A DNA stretch of 64,000 bases, taken from NCBI GenBank assembly GCA_006386115.1, contig VFIW01000015.1, forward strand, positions 124,001-188,000. Direction: 5' to 3'. The DNA is from Globisporangium splendens (Eukaryota > Oomycota > Peronosporomycetes > Pythiales > Pythiaceae). Below, piece after piece: positions 21,781-33,700 of this stretch. A program made the position numbers and the translations under genes. Position 1 is the stretch's first letter; every line of letters starts with the position of its first letter. Under the pieces are notes generated by a model that searched no databases, was not told the origin of the DNA, and saw nothing but the letters and a program-made list of their open reading frames with translations.

Positions 21781-23482
21781 TCACTTTCGCGCATGGTGAT
21801 GGCGCTGCGGCTTGAGCTTGCGCACGTCCGGGTCCTCCGTCGCATCGTCCAGGTATTCGTCTACACGAGAGAGAGAGAGAGAGAGAGAGAGAAGAAGAAG
21901 AAGAAGAAGTCAGGAAGTGTCCACATGCTTGCTTACCTTGGAGAGCGAGCAGCGCGGCTTCTGTCTCGAACGAGTCCACATAATGGTCCTAAGCACATGA
22001 GAGCAAGGCATTCACTTCAATATACGAAGAGCGCCATGGGGGGAAGGACAGTGCGTATATGCATTAGGGTACGTACCGGATGCGACTGGAAGTCTTCGGT
22101 ACTGCACAAGAGCGCGAGCGTCTCGACGCCCACGGCGATGTCTGCCGACTGATAGACAAGCAAAGGATACATGCACAATGGCAACATGGATGAGCTCACG
22201 GTGCCGCCAATGGATAACCAATGGCGATATGGTATCGAGCAATTCGCACGCCAGGACTTACTTGGCTGTCGGGACTTACACTGAGCAAATGGGAGTTTGT
22301 GCTTAAGTGGATCGCGAGCAACGAGAAGATGCGTTTCTCCACGATCAGCGGCATGATCCTAATCAAATACATTCTCGTGCCAGCAAGCACGTGCCCGCGT
22401 TCCGTCATTTGCTGCAAATGAGATTGCCGACGTACCTGGACTCGTCGATGGTGTCGAGCTGTTTGCATAAGCCCAGCAGGAAGTGGATCACGGTGACTTC
22501 TTGGCAATTGTCGAGTTTCTTCCCGGTCAAGTACTGTACAAAGAGAAGAGGCATGTCAGTTCGACGTTTTCAGCTGAAGTGAGAAGCCGCATCAAGTGCG
22601 TACGTCTGGGTCCTCGATGCAGTAGCTAAAGATGTTGTGGATGTGCTCGATCAGCAGCGGAATGTCGGTGGTCTGCAGAACAAATACATGGTGAGCGCTT
22701 TGTTTCGCGTTTGCAAATGATGGCAAACCACATCGCAACGCACCTGCGCAGCCTCTGCGTGCAGCCAGGCGTTCTCGAGCGTGAGACCCATGCCTCGCTC
22801 GAATTTCTGCATCGTCTCCATGGTCGACTCCTTCACGGGACCGCGCTCGATCATCCGCTTCAAGTACTCGTTGTAGTCGACAAGGTTTCGCAGGCACCTG
22901 AACAAGTAAAACAGCGTGAGGGTGAAGGCAAAGTTTCATAGCATTTAATGCAAAGCGCTCTGCGTACAGGTTGAGCTTTCCGTCTTCCAACAGGTATCTA
23001 CGACCACATTCGTTCACAAACAGTAGGATTACACAAACAAAGAACTAGAGCGCCGCCTAATAGGTTACATTCATTGAAGTAATACCTTAACGTGATCTCC
23101 TCACACTCCCACAACGTCGCGTCTTGTTGCTCCGGCAGTGATCGTTCCTGTCAACTCACGCCAATTAGAACCAACGCGCTGATGTACAGAGAGGAAATGC
23201 GTCACACTTTGTCATTTCCGTGGTATCTCCGATGCGGCCGATCTGCTCAGCCATCTGGTTCCATTCGTCCGAGAGCACGGGGTAATCGGACTACACATTC
23301 ATATTTTAAACGAGTTGCTGCGTCACGGGCAAGCAATAGCCATTAAATTCAAACAACAACAACGGCAGACGCACCGCGAAGCGCACGTGGTTGCGCAGAT
23401 CGGCTGTGAGCTTGCCCGACAGCTCCTCGAAGGTGTCATTGTCGCGCTTGGGCACGTAGTTTGCCTTTCGCGCGCTCGACAT
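21781..23482 (-). CDS. Intron-rich helical protein of unknown function
   Basis: About ten short exons (60-130 bp) separated by short introns can be chained. The first exon (23375-23482) starts M-S-S-A-R-K-A-N-Y-V-P-K-R and the last ends in K-L-K-P-Q-R-H-H-H-A-R-K then TGA at 21781. Intermediate exons read, for example, S-D-Y-P-V-L-S-D-E-W-N-Q-M-A-E-Q-I-G, L-R-N-L-V-D-Y-N-E-Y-L-K-R-M-I-E and I-P-L-L-I-E-H-I-H-N-I-F-S-Y-C-I. The sequence is all helical and could be an armadillo-like fold; no family was recognised. The splice after exon 2 does not work with a simple GT donor in the right phase, so the model is provisional there. Intron density is far higher than in any neighbour. Confidence 0.6.
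21868..21909 (+). repeat. GA/GAA microsatellite
   Basis: A dinucleotide GA run passes into GAA repeats, inside an intron of the intron-rich gene (a CT/TTC pyrimidine tract on the coding strand). Confidence 0.9.
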
Positions 23483-24104
23483 GATGCAGTTGGGATCGGG
23501 ATGTCGTTTCGGTCTCTCAAAGGCGGAAATGCGCGCTCGGCGGCCACTTTCCAACTTCCACCACTGCCATGCACACCCTCGCGGACCTGTGTTTTCTTAC
23601 CAGACTCGACTCCATTGGCGGAAACTGTGCTCCTGTGTATTCTAATCACAGCTGCAACCTGGACACCAATGAGTGCAACGAAAGCAGTCTGCATACGCTA
23701 AGCGTCGTGGACAAAAGCGCAGCAGTCTATTGCGTTGATTCGTGGCATACTCGTCTTGGTATCAGCTGATCCCATTGCGCACAAGTGTAGCCATTCGTCC
23801 ATCAGGCAACAAACATTCCTAAGTTACTTCAACCTATAGAATCAGACGCATCAGCTTCTTCCATTTCTGAGTCTTCTCTCAACCTATAAACTTGATCCTA
23901 CACCATTAAATACGCCTCTCTAGGTCCGCACTCAGGTTGTCGCATCGTTCTCTCCTCCCACCATCATTCCGCCCTTCCAACAAAGAAACACTTGGCGTTC
24001 CTCTTTATTCTGTCCCTCCCAGTACGCCCTCACTTTTCCCCCTCCTTCCCCCCTTTTTCCCATAGAAAGCAATCAAGCGCCAGGGAGAGAAGTTACCGCA
24101 AGCC
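23483..24104. other. Divergent intergenic region before PP2A
   Basis: About 620 bp between two genes transcribed apart. The last 110 bases before the PP2A start (about 23990-24065) are strongly pyrimidine-rich on the plus strand, which fits a promoter or leader. No gene seen. Confidence 0.4.
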
Positions 24105-25064
24105 ATGGATTTGCGCGGGGAAATGCGCGCGCTGGACGCGCAGATCGACCGCCTGCGCCGCGCCGAGAACCTGACGGAGACCGAGATCTATGAGCTGTGC
24201 CAGAAGGGCAAGGAGATCCTCTCGGCCGAGTCCAACGTGCAGCCCGTGCGTTGTCCCGTGACCGTGTGCGGCGACATCCACGGGCAATTCTACGACCTGC
24301 TCGAGCTCTTCAGAATAGGCGGCGCGTGTCCGGACACCAACTACCTCTTCATGGGCGACTACGTGGACCGCGGCTACTACTCGCTCGAGAGCGTCACGCT
24401 GCTCGTCGCGCTCAAGGTGCGCCACCCGGAGCGCATCACGATTCTGCGCGGCAACCACGAGAGCCGTCAGATCACGCAAGTGTACGGCTTCTACGACGAG
24501 TGTCTGCGCAAGTACGGCAATGCGAACGTGTGGAAGTACTTTACTGATTTGTTCGACCACCTCCCGATGACGGCGCTGATTGAGAACCGCGTGTTCTGCA
24601 TGCACGGCGGGCTCTCGCCGTCCATCGACACGTTGGACCACGCGCGCGCGCTCGACCGCGTGCAGGAAGTGCCGCATGAAGGTCCGATGTGTGACCTCGT
24701 GTGGTCGGACCCAGACGACCGGTGTGGATGGGGCATCTCGCCGCGTGGTGCTGGGTACACGTTCGGCCAGGATATCACGGAGCAGTTCAAGCGCAGCAAT
24801 GGGCTCACGTTCATCGCGCGCGCGCATCAGTTAGTCATGGAAGGGTACCAGTGGACGCACAACCGCGGCGTGGTGACGATTTTCAGTGCGCCGAACTACT
24901 GCTACCGCTGCGGGAACCAGGCGGCGCTCATGGAGATCGACGAAGTGATGTGCGACCGCAACGGCGACAAGGTATACGACACGTGCAAGTTCATCCAGTT
25001 CGATCCGGCTCCTCGAGACAGCACGTTCAACGAGAAGAAGCGCACGCCAGATTACTTTTTGTAA
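24105..25064 (+). CDS. PP2A-C: PP2A catalytic subunit
   Basis: An intronless gene of 319 residues, close to the usual 309. All metal and phosphate motifs of PPP phosphatases are present in order: [24 protein letters not shown], the H-G-G-L-S-P loop, L-V-W-S-D-P-D-D and [10 protein letters not shown]. The C-terminus is T-P-D-Y-F-L, the tail methylated on Leu in PP2A and used to recruit B subunits. This separates it from PP4 and PP6. It dephosphorylates Ser/Thr sites as part of a heterotrimer in cytosol and nucleus. Confidence 0.97.
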   Translation: MDLRGEMRALDAQIDRLRRAENLTETEIYELCQKGKEILSAESNVQPVRCPVTVCGDIHGQFYDLLELFRIGGACPDTNYLFMGDYVDRGYYSLESVTLLVALKVRHPERITILRGNHESRQITQVYGFYDECLRKYGNANVWKYFTDLFDHLPMTALIENRVFCMHGGLSPSIDTLDHARALDRVQEVPHEGPMCDLVWSDPDDRCGWGISPRGAGYTFGQDITEQFKRSNGLTFIARAHQLVMEGYQWTHNRGVVTIFSAPNYCYRCGNQAALMEIDEVMCDRNGDKVYDTCKFIQFDPAPRDSTFNEKKRTPDYFL

Positions 25065-25405
25065 GCCGCCGCATAGCAGACGACGACGCGCGCGCCTGTG
25101 ACCGACAAAGGAGCAGGGGCGTGCGTGGTTTGTGTGCATTTCCACGGATGGATGCCGTTGTCATGCCGTGGTACAGGAACAGAGGGGAGCGAGTCTTGCG
25201 AAGGGAAGAAGCGACGCCGGAGAGGAGATTCTGCCTGCCGCGTTGCATTGCATGACTGCATGCCGGTGTGGGCGTTGCGTCCCTGGCCGAAATCGCCCCA
25301 TTTGTGTGTGTGTTTTTTTCCTTTCTTCCCATATATGAATTGCAATATATTCTCTTTAAATCTTCGTGCTGTTGTCTTTGCTTTGTTTCATAAATGGCTC
25401 AATGC
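25065..25405. other. Convergent 3' region
   Basis: About 340 bp between the ends of the PP2A gene and the TTC8 gene; nothing else recognised. Confidence 0.4.
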
Positions 25406-26437
25406 TCACATCATGGTGAGGAAATGCTGCAGCTGCTTCTTGAGCTCGAGCGAGTCGCTGTGCACTGGGTACGTCGCGAGCGCCGCGTTCACCTTGGTGA
25501 ACGAATCGTGGAAGTCGCCCACTTTGTACGCCAGCAGTGCTAAACCAATCCAAGCATTCCAGTCCAACACAATGTAATGCGTCAGCCTCCATATACACAA
25601 GATCATAAACGCACATGTGCATGTAAGTACCTCGGTTGTAGCTTGGTTCAAACATAAAGTCGGCGAGCGACTCGGCGAGCTGGAAGTTGGTGCGCGCCTG
25701 GTCCAGGTTGCCCTTGCGCAGCTCGAGCACGCCGAGGTTGTTGTACGACTCGGTGTGGTTGCTGCCGACCGAGACGGCGATCTTGAACGCCTGGTACGCG
25801 AGCCCCAGGTCGCCAATGCCGATCGCCATCTGCCCGATGTTGTACCAGATATTGGTCATGGTGTCGTCCGACGCCATGGAGAGCGCGCGCTCGAGGCACG
25901 ACAGCGTCATGTCGTACTGCGACGCGTAGAAGCAGCACAAGCCGATGTTGCACCAGAGCTCGACGTTGTTGACGTCCATCTGCAGCAGACGGCGGTAGTA
26001 CCGCAGCGCCACCTCCGGGTGGTCCATGTAGAAGAAGTTGGACGCCAGGCACGCGATGGCCTCGACGTTGGACGAGTCGAGCTGCAGCACGTCCTTGTAG
26101 ATCTCCACGGCCTTGTCCACGTCGTTGAGCATGTCGTGGACGCGCGCACTGCCGATGAGTAGATGGATGTCCCCGGGGAACTTGTCCCTGGCCTTGTCGT
26201 ATCGGTCGAGCGCCGTGTTGGGCTGGTCCAGCCGCAGGTACACCTTGCAGAGCTCAAGCACCGTGATGACCATCTCCTGGTTGCGCAGCGACGACTCGAA
26301 CTGCTTCTCGGCGTCGCGGAAGAACCCCAGCTGGTAGTAGCACTTGCCCAGACGCGCCGCAGATGTCGACGCACTCGACGAAGCGCCGCTGCCGCGCGTG
26401 CAGCAGCGCCATGAAGAACGGGTCCACCTCGTCCATG
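25406..26437 (-). CDS. TTC8/BBS8: BBS8/TTC8, BBSome TPR subunit (internally shortened)
   Basis: The main exon (25632 to about 26360) and 3' exon (25406-25539) encode TPR repeats matching TTC8: L-G-K-C-Y-Y-Q-L-G-F-F-R-D-A-E-K-Q-F, V-E-A-I-A-C-L-A-S-N-F-F-Y, L-R-Y-Y-R-R-L-L-Q-M and W-Y-N-I-G-Q-M-A-I-G-I-G-D. BBS8 is a core part of the BBSome, which moves membrane cargo along cilia. The true N-terminus (M-D-E-V-D-P-F-F-M-A-L-L-H-A-R-Q-R-R-F from 26437) matches the TTC8 start. However, it runs in a different frame and reaches L-G-K-C-Y-Y after only about 25 residues, where about 200 residues are expected. No intron of usable size lies between. So the gene is deleted and frameshifted there, or the assembly is. 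Confidence 0.85.
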
Positions 26438-26583
26438 CTGCCGCCGTCTCTCTCGTCACGTCCCCCACGCATCCTTGCTTATGTGAGTATGTGTCCTTTC
26501 GTGGCTCTCCTGAAGTAGCATAATCAACTGTGTGTCACTTCACACCAACAGGTCACGCTGTACAGGAGAATAAGGGGGAGAGA

Positions 26584-27910
26584 ATGCAGCACCACAGCGC
26601 CTCGTATGGCATCACGATGCCCATGAAGCCGCATCGCCTCTCGCCATTTGAAGACGACGACAGCGACGAGAATAACGAGCGCTACGACGCGTTCCCGTTG
26701 CCGCCAGGTAGCGGCATGAGCAACCGGAGCAGCAGCAGCGGCTCGCTCGTGCCGTCGCCCGCGTCCGTGCCGCGTCCCCAGCGGCTCCAGTTCGTCGGCA
26801 CCTTCTTGCCCCAAGACTCGATGCGCGGCTACAAGACAACGAACAGCAACAGCAATGGCAGTGCACCGATGAGCAGCAGCAGCAGTGCCAAGCAGATCAA
26901 CCACATCCGCAACGCCAAGCTGCTCGCGCGCGCGGGGCTCGACCTCTTCCGCCAGGGATTCACGTTCGACGGCGTGCGCCCGAACCGCCATCGCGAACCG
27001 CGGCACCCGGCCGTGTCGCCGAGCCTCACGTCGATCCCCGAGGGCGAGCGCGCGTCTCCTGCGTCGTCGTCGTCGTCCATGTCGACGATGACATTTGGGA
27101 ACAAGCTGCCGCAGCAAGCGCTGGAGAGCCAAGCGATCGTCGTGCTCGGTGGCGGACCGTTGAGTCACAGAGGTGAAGTGAATGTGAGCGTCGCGCACCG
27201 CATCGACAAGGCCATGCAGCTCTACTGGGACGTCACCAAAGTGTTTGCCAGAGCGCAGATCAACTCGTTCTGTTACTTGGTATGTGGCATTGCGTCCGTA
27301 ATGTCTGCATATATGCATGCACAAAGCTCACATTGTGCTTGTTGTCATTATTTGTTGTCCAGGTCCCAATGGCGGAGGAGTCGGGAGACGACGGTGTGCT
27401 CGAGTGCGAAGCCATCCGCAATGCGCTAGTCCATAGCGGCATCTCGCCGCATCACATCATCATGGATTGCTCTGCGGTACGTCTCGTCTGCCTTCTGAGG
27501 ACAACAAGTGTCCATCTTGGATGGATCATTCATGTATCTGACCCATTGTGCTCTGATAGGCGAGTATCATCGACAACGCGGTGCTGCTCGTGCCCGTGCT
27601 GCGCCATCTGCACATCGACAACGTGCACGTCGTGACCTCTGCAGTCCACCTTCCGCGCGTGCAGAAGTGCGTCGACGGCATCCTGCGCGTTGTGCCGGAT
27701 ATGGCGTTCCGCTCGTCGTACCACACGGCGCCTGATGGGTTCCAAAGCGCCGCGGAGCGTGAGCAGCACGTCGAGCACGAGCAGGTGCTCGTACAGCTCA
27801 TCGAGGACGCGCTCTCGAACGCCATCGACCGCGTCACCAAGCAACGACGCAGCTCCATCACGCGCTATCCGTACCGCAGTGGCGGCGGCCGCATGCCATC
27901 GTATCGGTAG
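26584..27910 (+). CDS. DUF218 (YdcF/SanA-like) protein
   Basis: Exons 26584-27279, 27363-27476 and 27560-27910 join in frame to 386 residues. The DUF218 core starts near residue 180: A-I-V-V-L-G-G-G-P-L-S with R-I-D-K-A-M-Q-L-Y, then E-C-E-A-I-R-N-A-L-V-H-S-G-I-S and H-I-I-M-D-C-S-A-A-S-I-I-D-N-A, then V-H-V-V-T-S-A-V-H-L-P-R. This follows the bacterial YdcF/SanA pattern of G-G-G, R and the I-x-x-E-x-x-S-x-N-T strand. The first 170 residues are low-complexity with Ser, Pro and Arg, and no signal peptide is evident. The biochemical role of eukaryotic DUF218 proteins is not established. Confidence 0.8.
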
Positions 27911-28124
27911 TGAACACATAGCATAGAGGAGGTACACTAGAAGGAGGACAGGTTGTCCACCTCAGCGAGACAAAGCCCAAACACATTCATAACTCTTGGT
28001 CTCATTTTCTATGAGCGGGCGAATAAGCCGTAGGTCTTGAAGCACTTCTCTATCGCTGTGTCATGTCTTCTCTTCATCTTCTTCTACTTGGTCTTTCTCC
28101 CTATGCACAAGCATTAAAACGATC

Positions 28125-30512
28125 TTATGCCATGTCGTGGCCTGCCTCCTCGGCGAGCTTCTTGATCTTTGGGATCACATCCTTCTTGGAGAACTTTGGC
28201 AGCGCGTCAATCAGTTCGTCGTACACCTCGCGCGCGAACCGCGGTGTGTCCTCGTCCTGATAGCCCTGGTGCAGCAGCACGAACGTGCGCAGCAGCTCCG
28301 TGATCTCGGCGTTCGACTCGCACCGCGCGATCAGCGCGTGCATCCGCGGCGACGACAGTGTGAAGCCGTCGCATTCCATGTTGTACGCGACGTGCAGCGT
28401 GCGCTCTACGAGCCCGGCTGTCGTGCCAATATCGATGAGCGCGTTGTACAAACCCTCAGGGATCGACAGATCGGCCTCGCGCAGTTCGCGGAACAGCGAA
28501 AAGCAAATGTCGATGCCGCTCGCGCCATGCAGCGCGTTCAACACGTACTCGAAGAAGAGCTCGTCGGTCGCGATCTGCTTCTGCGCCATGGTCTTGAGGA
28601 TGTGCACGACGCCGCCAATGTCGCCGTGCGTGCCGTACACGAACGCGATGACCGTAAACGTCTTGACGTCCGGTTCGATGCCCTGCGCCTTCATGGCTTC
28701 GAGTAGCGCCATGGCGTCGCCAATGAGCCGACGACGCGCACACGTCGCGAGAAGACTCGTGAACACCTGTAGGTTCGGGCACAGATCCCACTCCAGGAAC
28801 AGCTCCATGAGGTGGAACACGTCCGAGAACGGCGCGTCACGATGGTTCTCGACGATCTCGAGCATCGTGATGTGGTCCGGCACGATGAACGGGTTCTGCA
28901 GCATGCGCGCAAACAAATCCTTGGCGCTCTCGAACGACTTGGTGGCCGCAAAGCATCCGAGCGCATCGTTGTACTGCGGCACCGCGAGCATCCACGCACC
29001 CTGGAGCGCATCTTCCAGCGCGAATGCGTCGTCGAGCACTTCTTCGAGAAAGTGTGCGTCGCGCATGTTGTTGCAAAAGCGGATCGCAGATCCAAACCCG
29101 GGGCTGCGCGCCACGCCGTCGCTCACCATGGCGCGGTATACATCCTTGAACAGTGCCGCGTCGCTCTGCGCCACGCACGCCTTCATCACGTTCACGTACA
29201 TGTTCTCGTCCATTGGAATCGTGCTCCGTGCGTCATGTTGTCCACCTTCGTTCTCATTGCTGTTGCTATTGCTGTCTAGTTGCCGCAGTGCGTCATAGCA
29301 GCGAAGCGCCAACTTCGGACTCTCGGTCTCGATGCAGCACTGGATCGCCGCGCCAAACACTTTTTCAAAGTGCTGCGCTCGAATTCGAGCCATGGCGTCG
29401 CTGTCATTCGCCAAACGCTCGTACATCGCGTCAAACCAGCGCAGGAACGACGCCACCGCGCGGTTCGGCGGCTCGTTCACCGCCGTGTGGCTGCGGAAAA
29501 GCGCGATGAACCCCTGCTGCTGGAAATGCTCGATCGGGTACGCTGGATGTTTAAATAAGTCGGCTGTGAACGCGATCACGTCGGCATACCGATGCTTTGC
29601 GGCCATCGCCGAGACCAAGTTACCGACAATGCGCGACGGGATCGGCTGCGCCGTGAGGCCAAGCGCCAAGTGGTAGAACACGAGGAACTGCGCCTGATCA
29701 AACATCTTAATGTTCGCGCACCCATTGACGACCGACACGACGAGGTCGGCGACGAACGCGTGGCCGTACTTCGCATGGAGCTCGTCCAGGATGCGCTTCA
29801 CTTCGCTGCCGTCGCTCAGCGTCGACTGCTGCCGCATGAGCGTGAACAGCAGGTCGGTCCAGAGCTGCTCGTTCGTGTTCTCGATGTCAAAGTTGCCAAT
29901 GAGCGCCAACAGCGCGCGCGCGCCGTCGACGTCGTCCTGGATGAGGCGGTTCTGCAGCGCGAGGTTCCATGCCTGCAAGTCCGTGCCCGCGAGGATCTCG
30001 ATCTGGTTCTTTGCCCCCAGCTTCTCGCACGCAGCTACAAACGTTTGCGACGACGTGCGCTTCGAGACGAGCGCCGCGGCATCCGGATCCGCCAGGCGCA
30101 GACGCGGTCTCGCTTTGTGTTTGCTGTTGTGATGCTTCTTCTTCAATGCTGTTGACGAAGGGGAAGCTGACGAGGGTGGCAATGGCGATGGCTGTGCTTG
30201 TGTCACCGGCGTGTGCGTGTGGCGGATGCGGCGGTGCCCAGTGCGGGGCGAGTGATGTGCGCGGTCAGTCGTTGAAGTCGCCGCATTGGCGTGGTGCGCC
30301 GACGCCGCTCGACTGAACCAGCGCAGCGCAACGGACGCTGCCGGTGCTGGTGCAGGCGGAGGAGGCAGCAGCAGTGACGATGCAGACGGAGGCGTCGCGG
30401 TCGAGCGCAGAGCAGCGCGCTGCTGCGCGCATCGCCATCCGCGCCTCATTCTTCCCTCTCTTTTTCGCACTGACAGGACCATCGAACATTGTGGGTTTGT
30501 GGTTTGGGTCAT
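28125..30512 (-). CDS. Pentatricopeptide repeat (PPR) protein, probably mitochondrial
   Basis: A single exon of up to 795 residues. The N-terminus is Arg-, Ser- and Ala-rich without acidic residues for about 90 residues, as in mitochondrial presequences. Met 1, 12 or 22 could each be the start. From about residue 190 the protein is helical in units of about 35 residues. Clear PPR units lie near residues 590-700 (I-E-P-D-V-K-T-F-T-V-I-A-F-V-Y-G-T-H-G-D and neighbours, with Leu-Ala at helix starts). PPR proteins bind organelle RNA and act in its processing, stability or translation. The target is unknown. A serine/alanine/proline low-complexity linker separates targeting and repeat regions. Confidence 0.8.
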   Translation of the reverse strand: MTQTTNPQCSMVLSVRKREGRMRRGWRCAQQRAALRSTATPPSASSLLLPPPPAPAPAASVALRWFSRAASAHHANAATSTTDRAHHSPRTGHRRIRHTHTPVTQAQPSPLPPSSASPSSTALKKKHHNSKHKARPRLRLADPDAAALVSKRTSSQTFVAACEKLGAKNQIEILAGTDLQAWNLALQNRLIQDDVDGARALLALIGNFDIENTNEQLWTDLLFTLMRQQSTLSDGSEVKRILDELHAKYGHAFVADLVVSVVNGCANIKMFDQAQFLVFYHLALGLTAQPIPSRIVGNLVSAMAAKHRYADVIAFTADLFKHPAYPIEHFQQQGFIALFRSHTAVNEPPNRAVASFLRWFDAMYERLANDSDAMARIRAQHFEKVFGAAIQCCIETESPKLALRCYDALRQLDSNSNSNENEGGQHDARSTIPMDENMYVNVMKACVAQSDAALFKDVYRAMVSDGVARSPGFGSAIRFCNNMRDAHFLEEVLDDAFALEDALQGAWMLAVPQYNDALGCFAATKSFESAKDLFARMLQNPFIVPDHITMLEIVENHRDAPFSDVFHLMELFLEWDLCPNLQVFTSLLATCARRRLIGDAMALLEAMKAQGIEPDVKTFTVIAFVYGTHGDIGGVVHILKTMAQKQIATDELFFEYVLNALHGASGIDICFSLFRELREADLSIPEGLYNALIDIGTTAGLVERTLHVAYNMECDGFTLSSPRMHALIARCESNAEITELLRTFVLLHQGYQDEDTPRFAREVYDELIDALPKFSKKDVIPKIKKLAEEAGHDMA

Positions 30513-30700
30513 CGTACTTAAACGGCAGTCTATAGTACCACATCGTACTTAAAAGGGAATGTAGGTAGGTTGCAGAAGTACGCGAATCGTACTCACATCG
30601 AACTTAAGATGCGAACTTAGTGACGCAATCACGATCGAGCACACTTGCTTGAAGCTTGCTGCTTGTCACGGAAGAAGAGGAAAAAAGGAAGAGGGACGAG

Positions 30701-33700
30701 ATGGCGCCGCGCTTCGCCTTCCACGCGAGGTATGCACGCGGATATGAACGCTAGGGAGAGTCTACAACCTCCCTCTATATGTGTGTCTGTGCTAACTGCG
30801 TGTGTGTCTCTGTGCGTGCAGCAAGTTTCGCAACATTGAGTGCAAGCAGCTCCCGCGCGAGCAGAGCTACGATGGGCTCCAGGTCTCGAGCGCGCTCATC
30901 GAGGGCAACGCCGTCGCAGCGACGGTCGACAAGTTCGCTTTCGCTCACCAGATGGACGGTGCGTCGTGGTATATATACTGACATGGGCGTTGACAGTGGA
31001 CCTGACGTAATCGCGCTTTTTCGATACATACAGGTGGTGGTGCGATCCAGGTGAAGGCGCTGACGGAGACGGGCAAAAGCGCTTCGATGACGGTAAAGAA
31101 TGAGCGACACCCGCTCTTGTGGGATACGACGTGGCTCTGTGTGGTCGTTACTAATGTGCGTTTACTTGTGTGTGGTCGTGTGGATGTAGCCGCCGCTCGT
31201 ACGCGCGCATCAAAGCCGAGTCAACAGCATCGAATTTTCACCGTTTGACTCGAATCTTCTTGCGTCGGGAAGCGCCGATACCACCGTCAAGGCACGTTCT
31301 ATTTGTGTGTTTAATGGCTATATGTTTGCTTCTGTGGCCTCGTTGACGCATTCTGCCGCTGTGCTGCGCTTATGTAGATCTGGCAATTGCCTGCGAATGA
31401 ACCCCTGACGGCAGATCTCACGACCCCCGTCGCGACATTTGCAGACGCGCGCTCGAGCGTCGGCAGCGTGAAATTCCACCCGTCTGCACAGGGCATCGTC
31501 GCGTTTTACGCGCATAAAGAGCTCTGGATCGGCGACATTGAGACGCAGACTTCGTGCTTTCAGGTTTCGTTCCCCGAAGACACAGCAGCGCTCAAAGACA
31601 ACATTTGCTCGCTCGCGTGGAGCTACGACGGTAGCCTGCTGCTCACGACGGCACTCGATAAACGCGTGCGTCTGGTCGACCCGCGCGTGTCCGCGACGTC
31701 GTCCTCATTGCTGCATGCAGAAACTCATACTGGTCGCCGTCCGTCCAGCGTGACGTGGTGCGGACGCCTCGAGCATTTCGTGACTGTCGGCAGTGACAAC
31801 ATGCAGGAACGTGAGCTGAAACTCTGGGATCCGCGCAATCTGTCCAAGTACGTGGCCAGGCAGCGTCTGGACTCGAGCATCGGTGCGATGTTCCCATTGT
31901 TCGACGACGACGTGAATCTGCTCTACTTGCTTGGGAAGGGCGATCGAAGCGTGCGCAGTTTTGAGATCGATGGCGCCAACGCACGCGGTGGAGGACTCGC
32001 AGTTCACGCACTCGACCACAGCGTGCTCTCGAACATGACGTTTGCCGCGGCGATGCTGCCCAAACAGGCATGCGATACGTCGAAATGCGAGGTCGCACGC
32101 ATCTTGAACCTCAGTACGAGTAGTGGTGGTGTCTGTGACGTGCTGAGCTTCCAAGTACCACGAAAAGACGCCATCAACGCGTTTCAAAGTGACTTGTACC
32201 CGGATACGAAGGCGCTCACACCTGCATTGACTTCGAGCAGCTGGAAGAATGGGAACAATGCACCGCCGACGCTCGAGCGCGTGTCGCCTACTTCTGCCAA
32301 GGCGTCTGTGGACTCTGGTGTCAGCGCCGTGTTTGGCGCGCCGTCGCCATGGAAGCCGGCTGCTTCAGTGTCGAGCGGAAGTGGAAATGCCACTACATGG
32401 GGATCCGCGTGGAGTAGTGCCAATCTGGCAGCAGCAACCCCAGCAGCATCGACTCCTGCTTCTATGCCTCCAGCTACTGCCATTGCGACGGCACCTAGTG
32501 GCTGGGGAACATCGGCACCTGCTTCATGGAATGCACCTCCACCAGCGCCTTCATCCACTTCCTCTGTCCCAGCCTGGAAAGCCACCGTTGCGGCACCAAA
32601 AAGCCAACCTGTCCAATGGCAAGCAGCCGTCAGCGTATCTGCAGAGCAACCAAATGATGCAGCAGAAGGCGAAGAGAGTGGGGACATGCTGTCGGAGAAG
32701 GCGCGTCGTCTTGGCTCCAAGTATGGCCACAAGGTATGTGTTTTGCTGCCAGCGCTGAGCTTGCTGTGTTGCTGTGTTTTCTCATTGACTTTTCTTTCGT
32801 TTCTAATTGGCACCCACAGTTCAAGTACATCAAGGGCAAGCAAACGACGCGGAACGAGCTTTTCCATTTCGGGGACAAGTCCGTGGCGTCGTCAACGATC
32901 GCGTCCCCGATTCTCAAGGCGAACGCGAACTTCTGGGCTGTCCCGATCACTGGCGCTGGTGGTCCTGTGATGGTCAACCATCTCACTGCAGCGGGACGAG
33001 CGTCAATGGAGACCCCGATCCTGAATGGGCACAAGTACGCGGTCACGGATATGGACTTCAGTCCATTTGACGATGATCGTAACCTTCTCGCGACGGGTGG
33101 TGGTGACTCGGTCATCCAGATCTGGTCTTTGCGGGAGAACGATGTGAAGTCTTCGGCCGCAGCGCCCGTGCAGACGTTGACGGGCCACACGAAGGCACTT
33201 CGCACGGTCCAGTTCCACCCGACGGCGTTGAATGTGCTCTGCTCGTCGGCGCAAGATCTCTCGATTCGACTCTGGGATGTCGAATACGGCAAAGAGCAGG
33301 TCACCCTCACGGGCAAATTCGATGACATGGTCTGGAACATGGCGTTCAACGACGACGGAAGTCTGCTCGCGACGTCGAGCCGCGACAAGATTGTGCGCAT
33401 TTTCGATCCGCGCCGCCACGACCACGCGCTTGTCGCCATGGGATGCGGCCACGACAGCGGGAAGCCGCAGTTCGTGGCATGGATCAACAGCAGCGCATCG
33501 TCTAAGATCTTGACCATCGGCGTCAACGCGCGCAACGAGAAGCAGATTTTGTTCTGGGACCCGCGCAACCTCGTCGATCCGATCTCACGTCCTGTCACGA
33601 TCGAGAGCACATCCAGCAGCGTGGTCCATTACCCGCTCTACGACGAGAGCTCGCGGCTGCTGTTCCTTGTCGGCATGGGCAACCGCCATGTGCAGAGTTA

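Noticed and set aside
24197..25255. Arg/His-rich alternative frames over PP2A
   Set aside because: Shadows of a highly conserved phosphatase gene with strong codon bias.
28285..29298. Plus-strand open frame of 337 codons
   Set aside because: Antisense of the PPR gene; Ser/Cys/Met-rich without domain.
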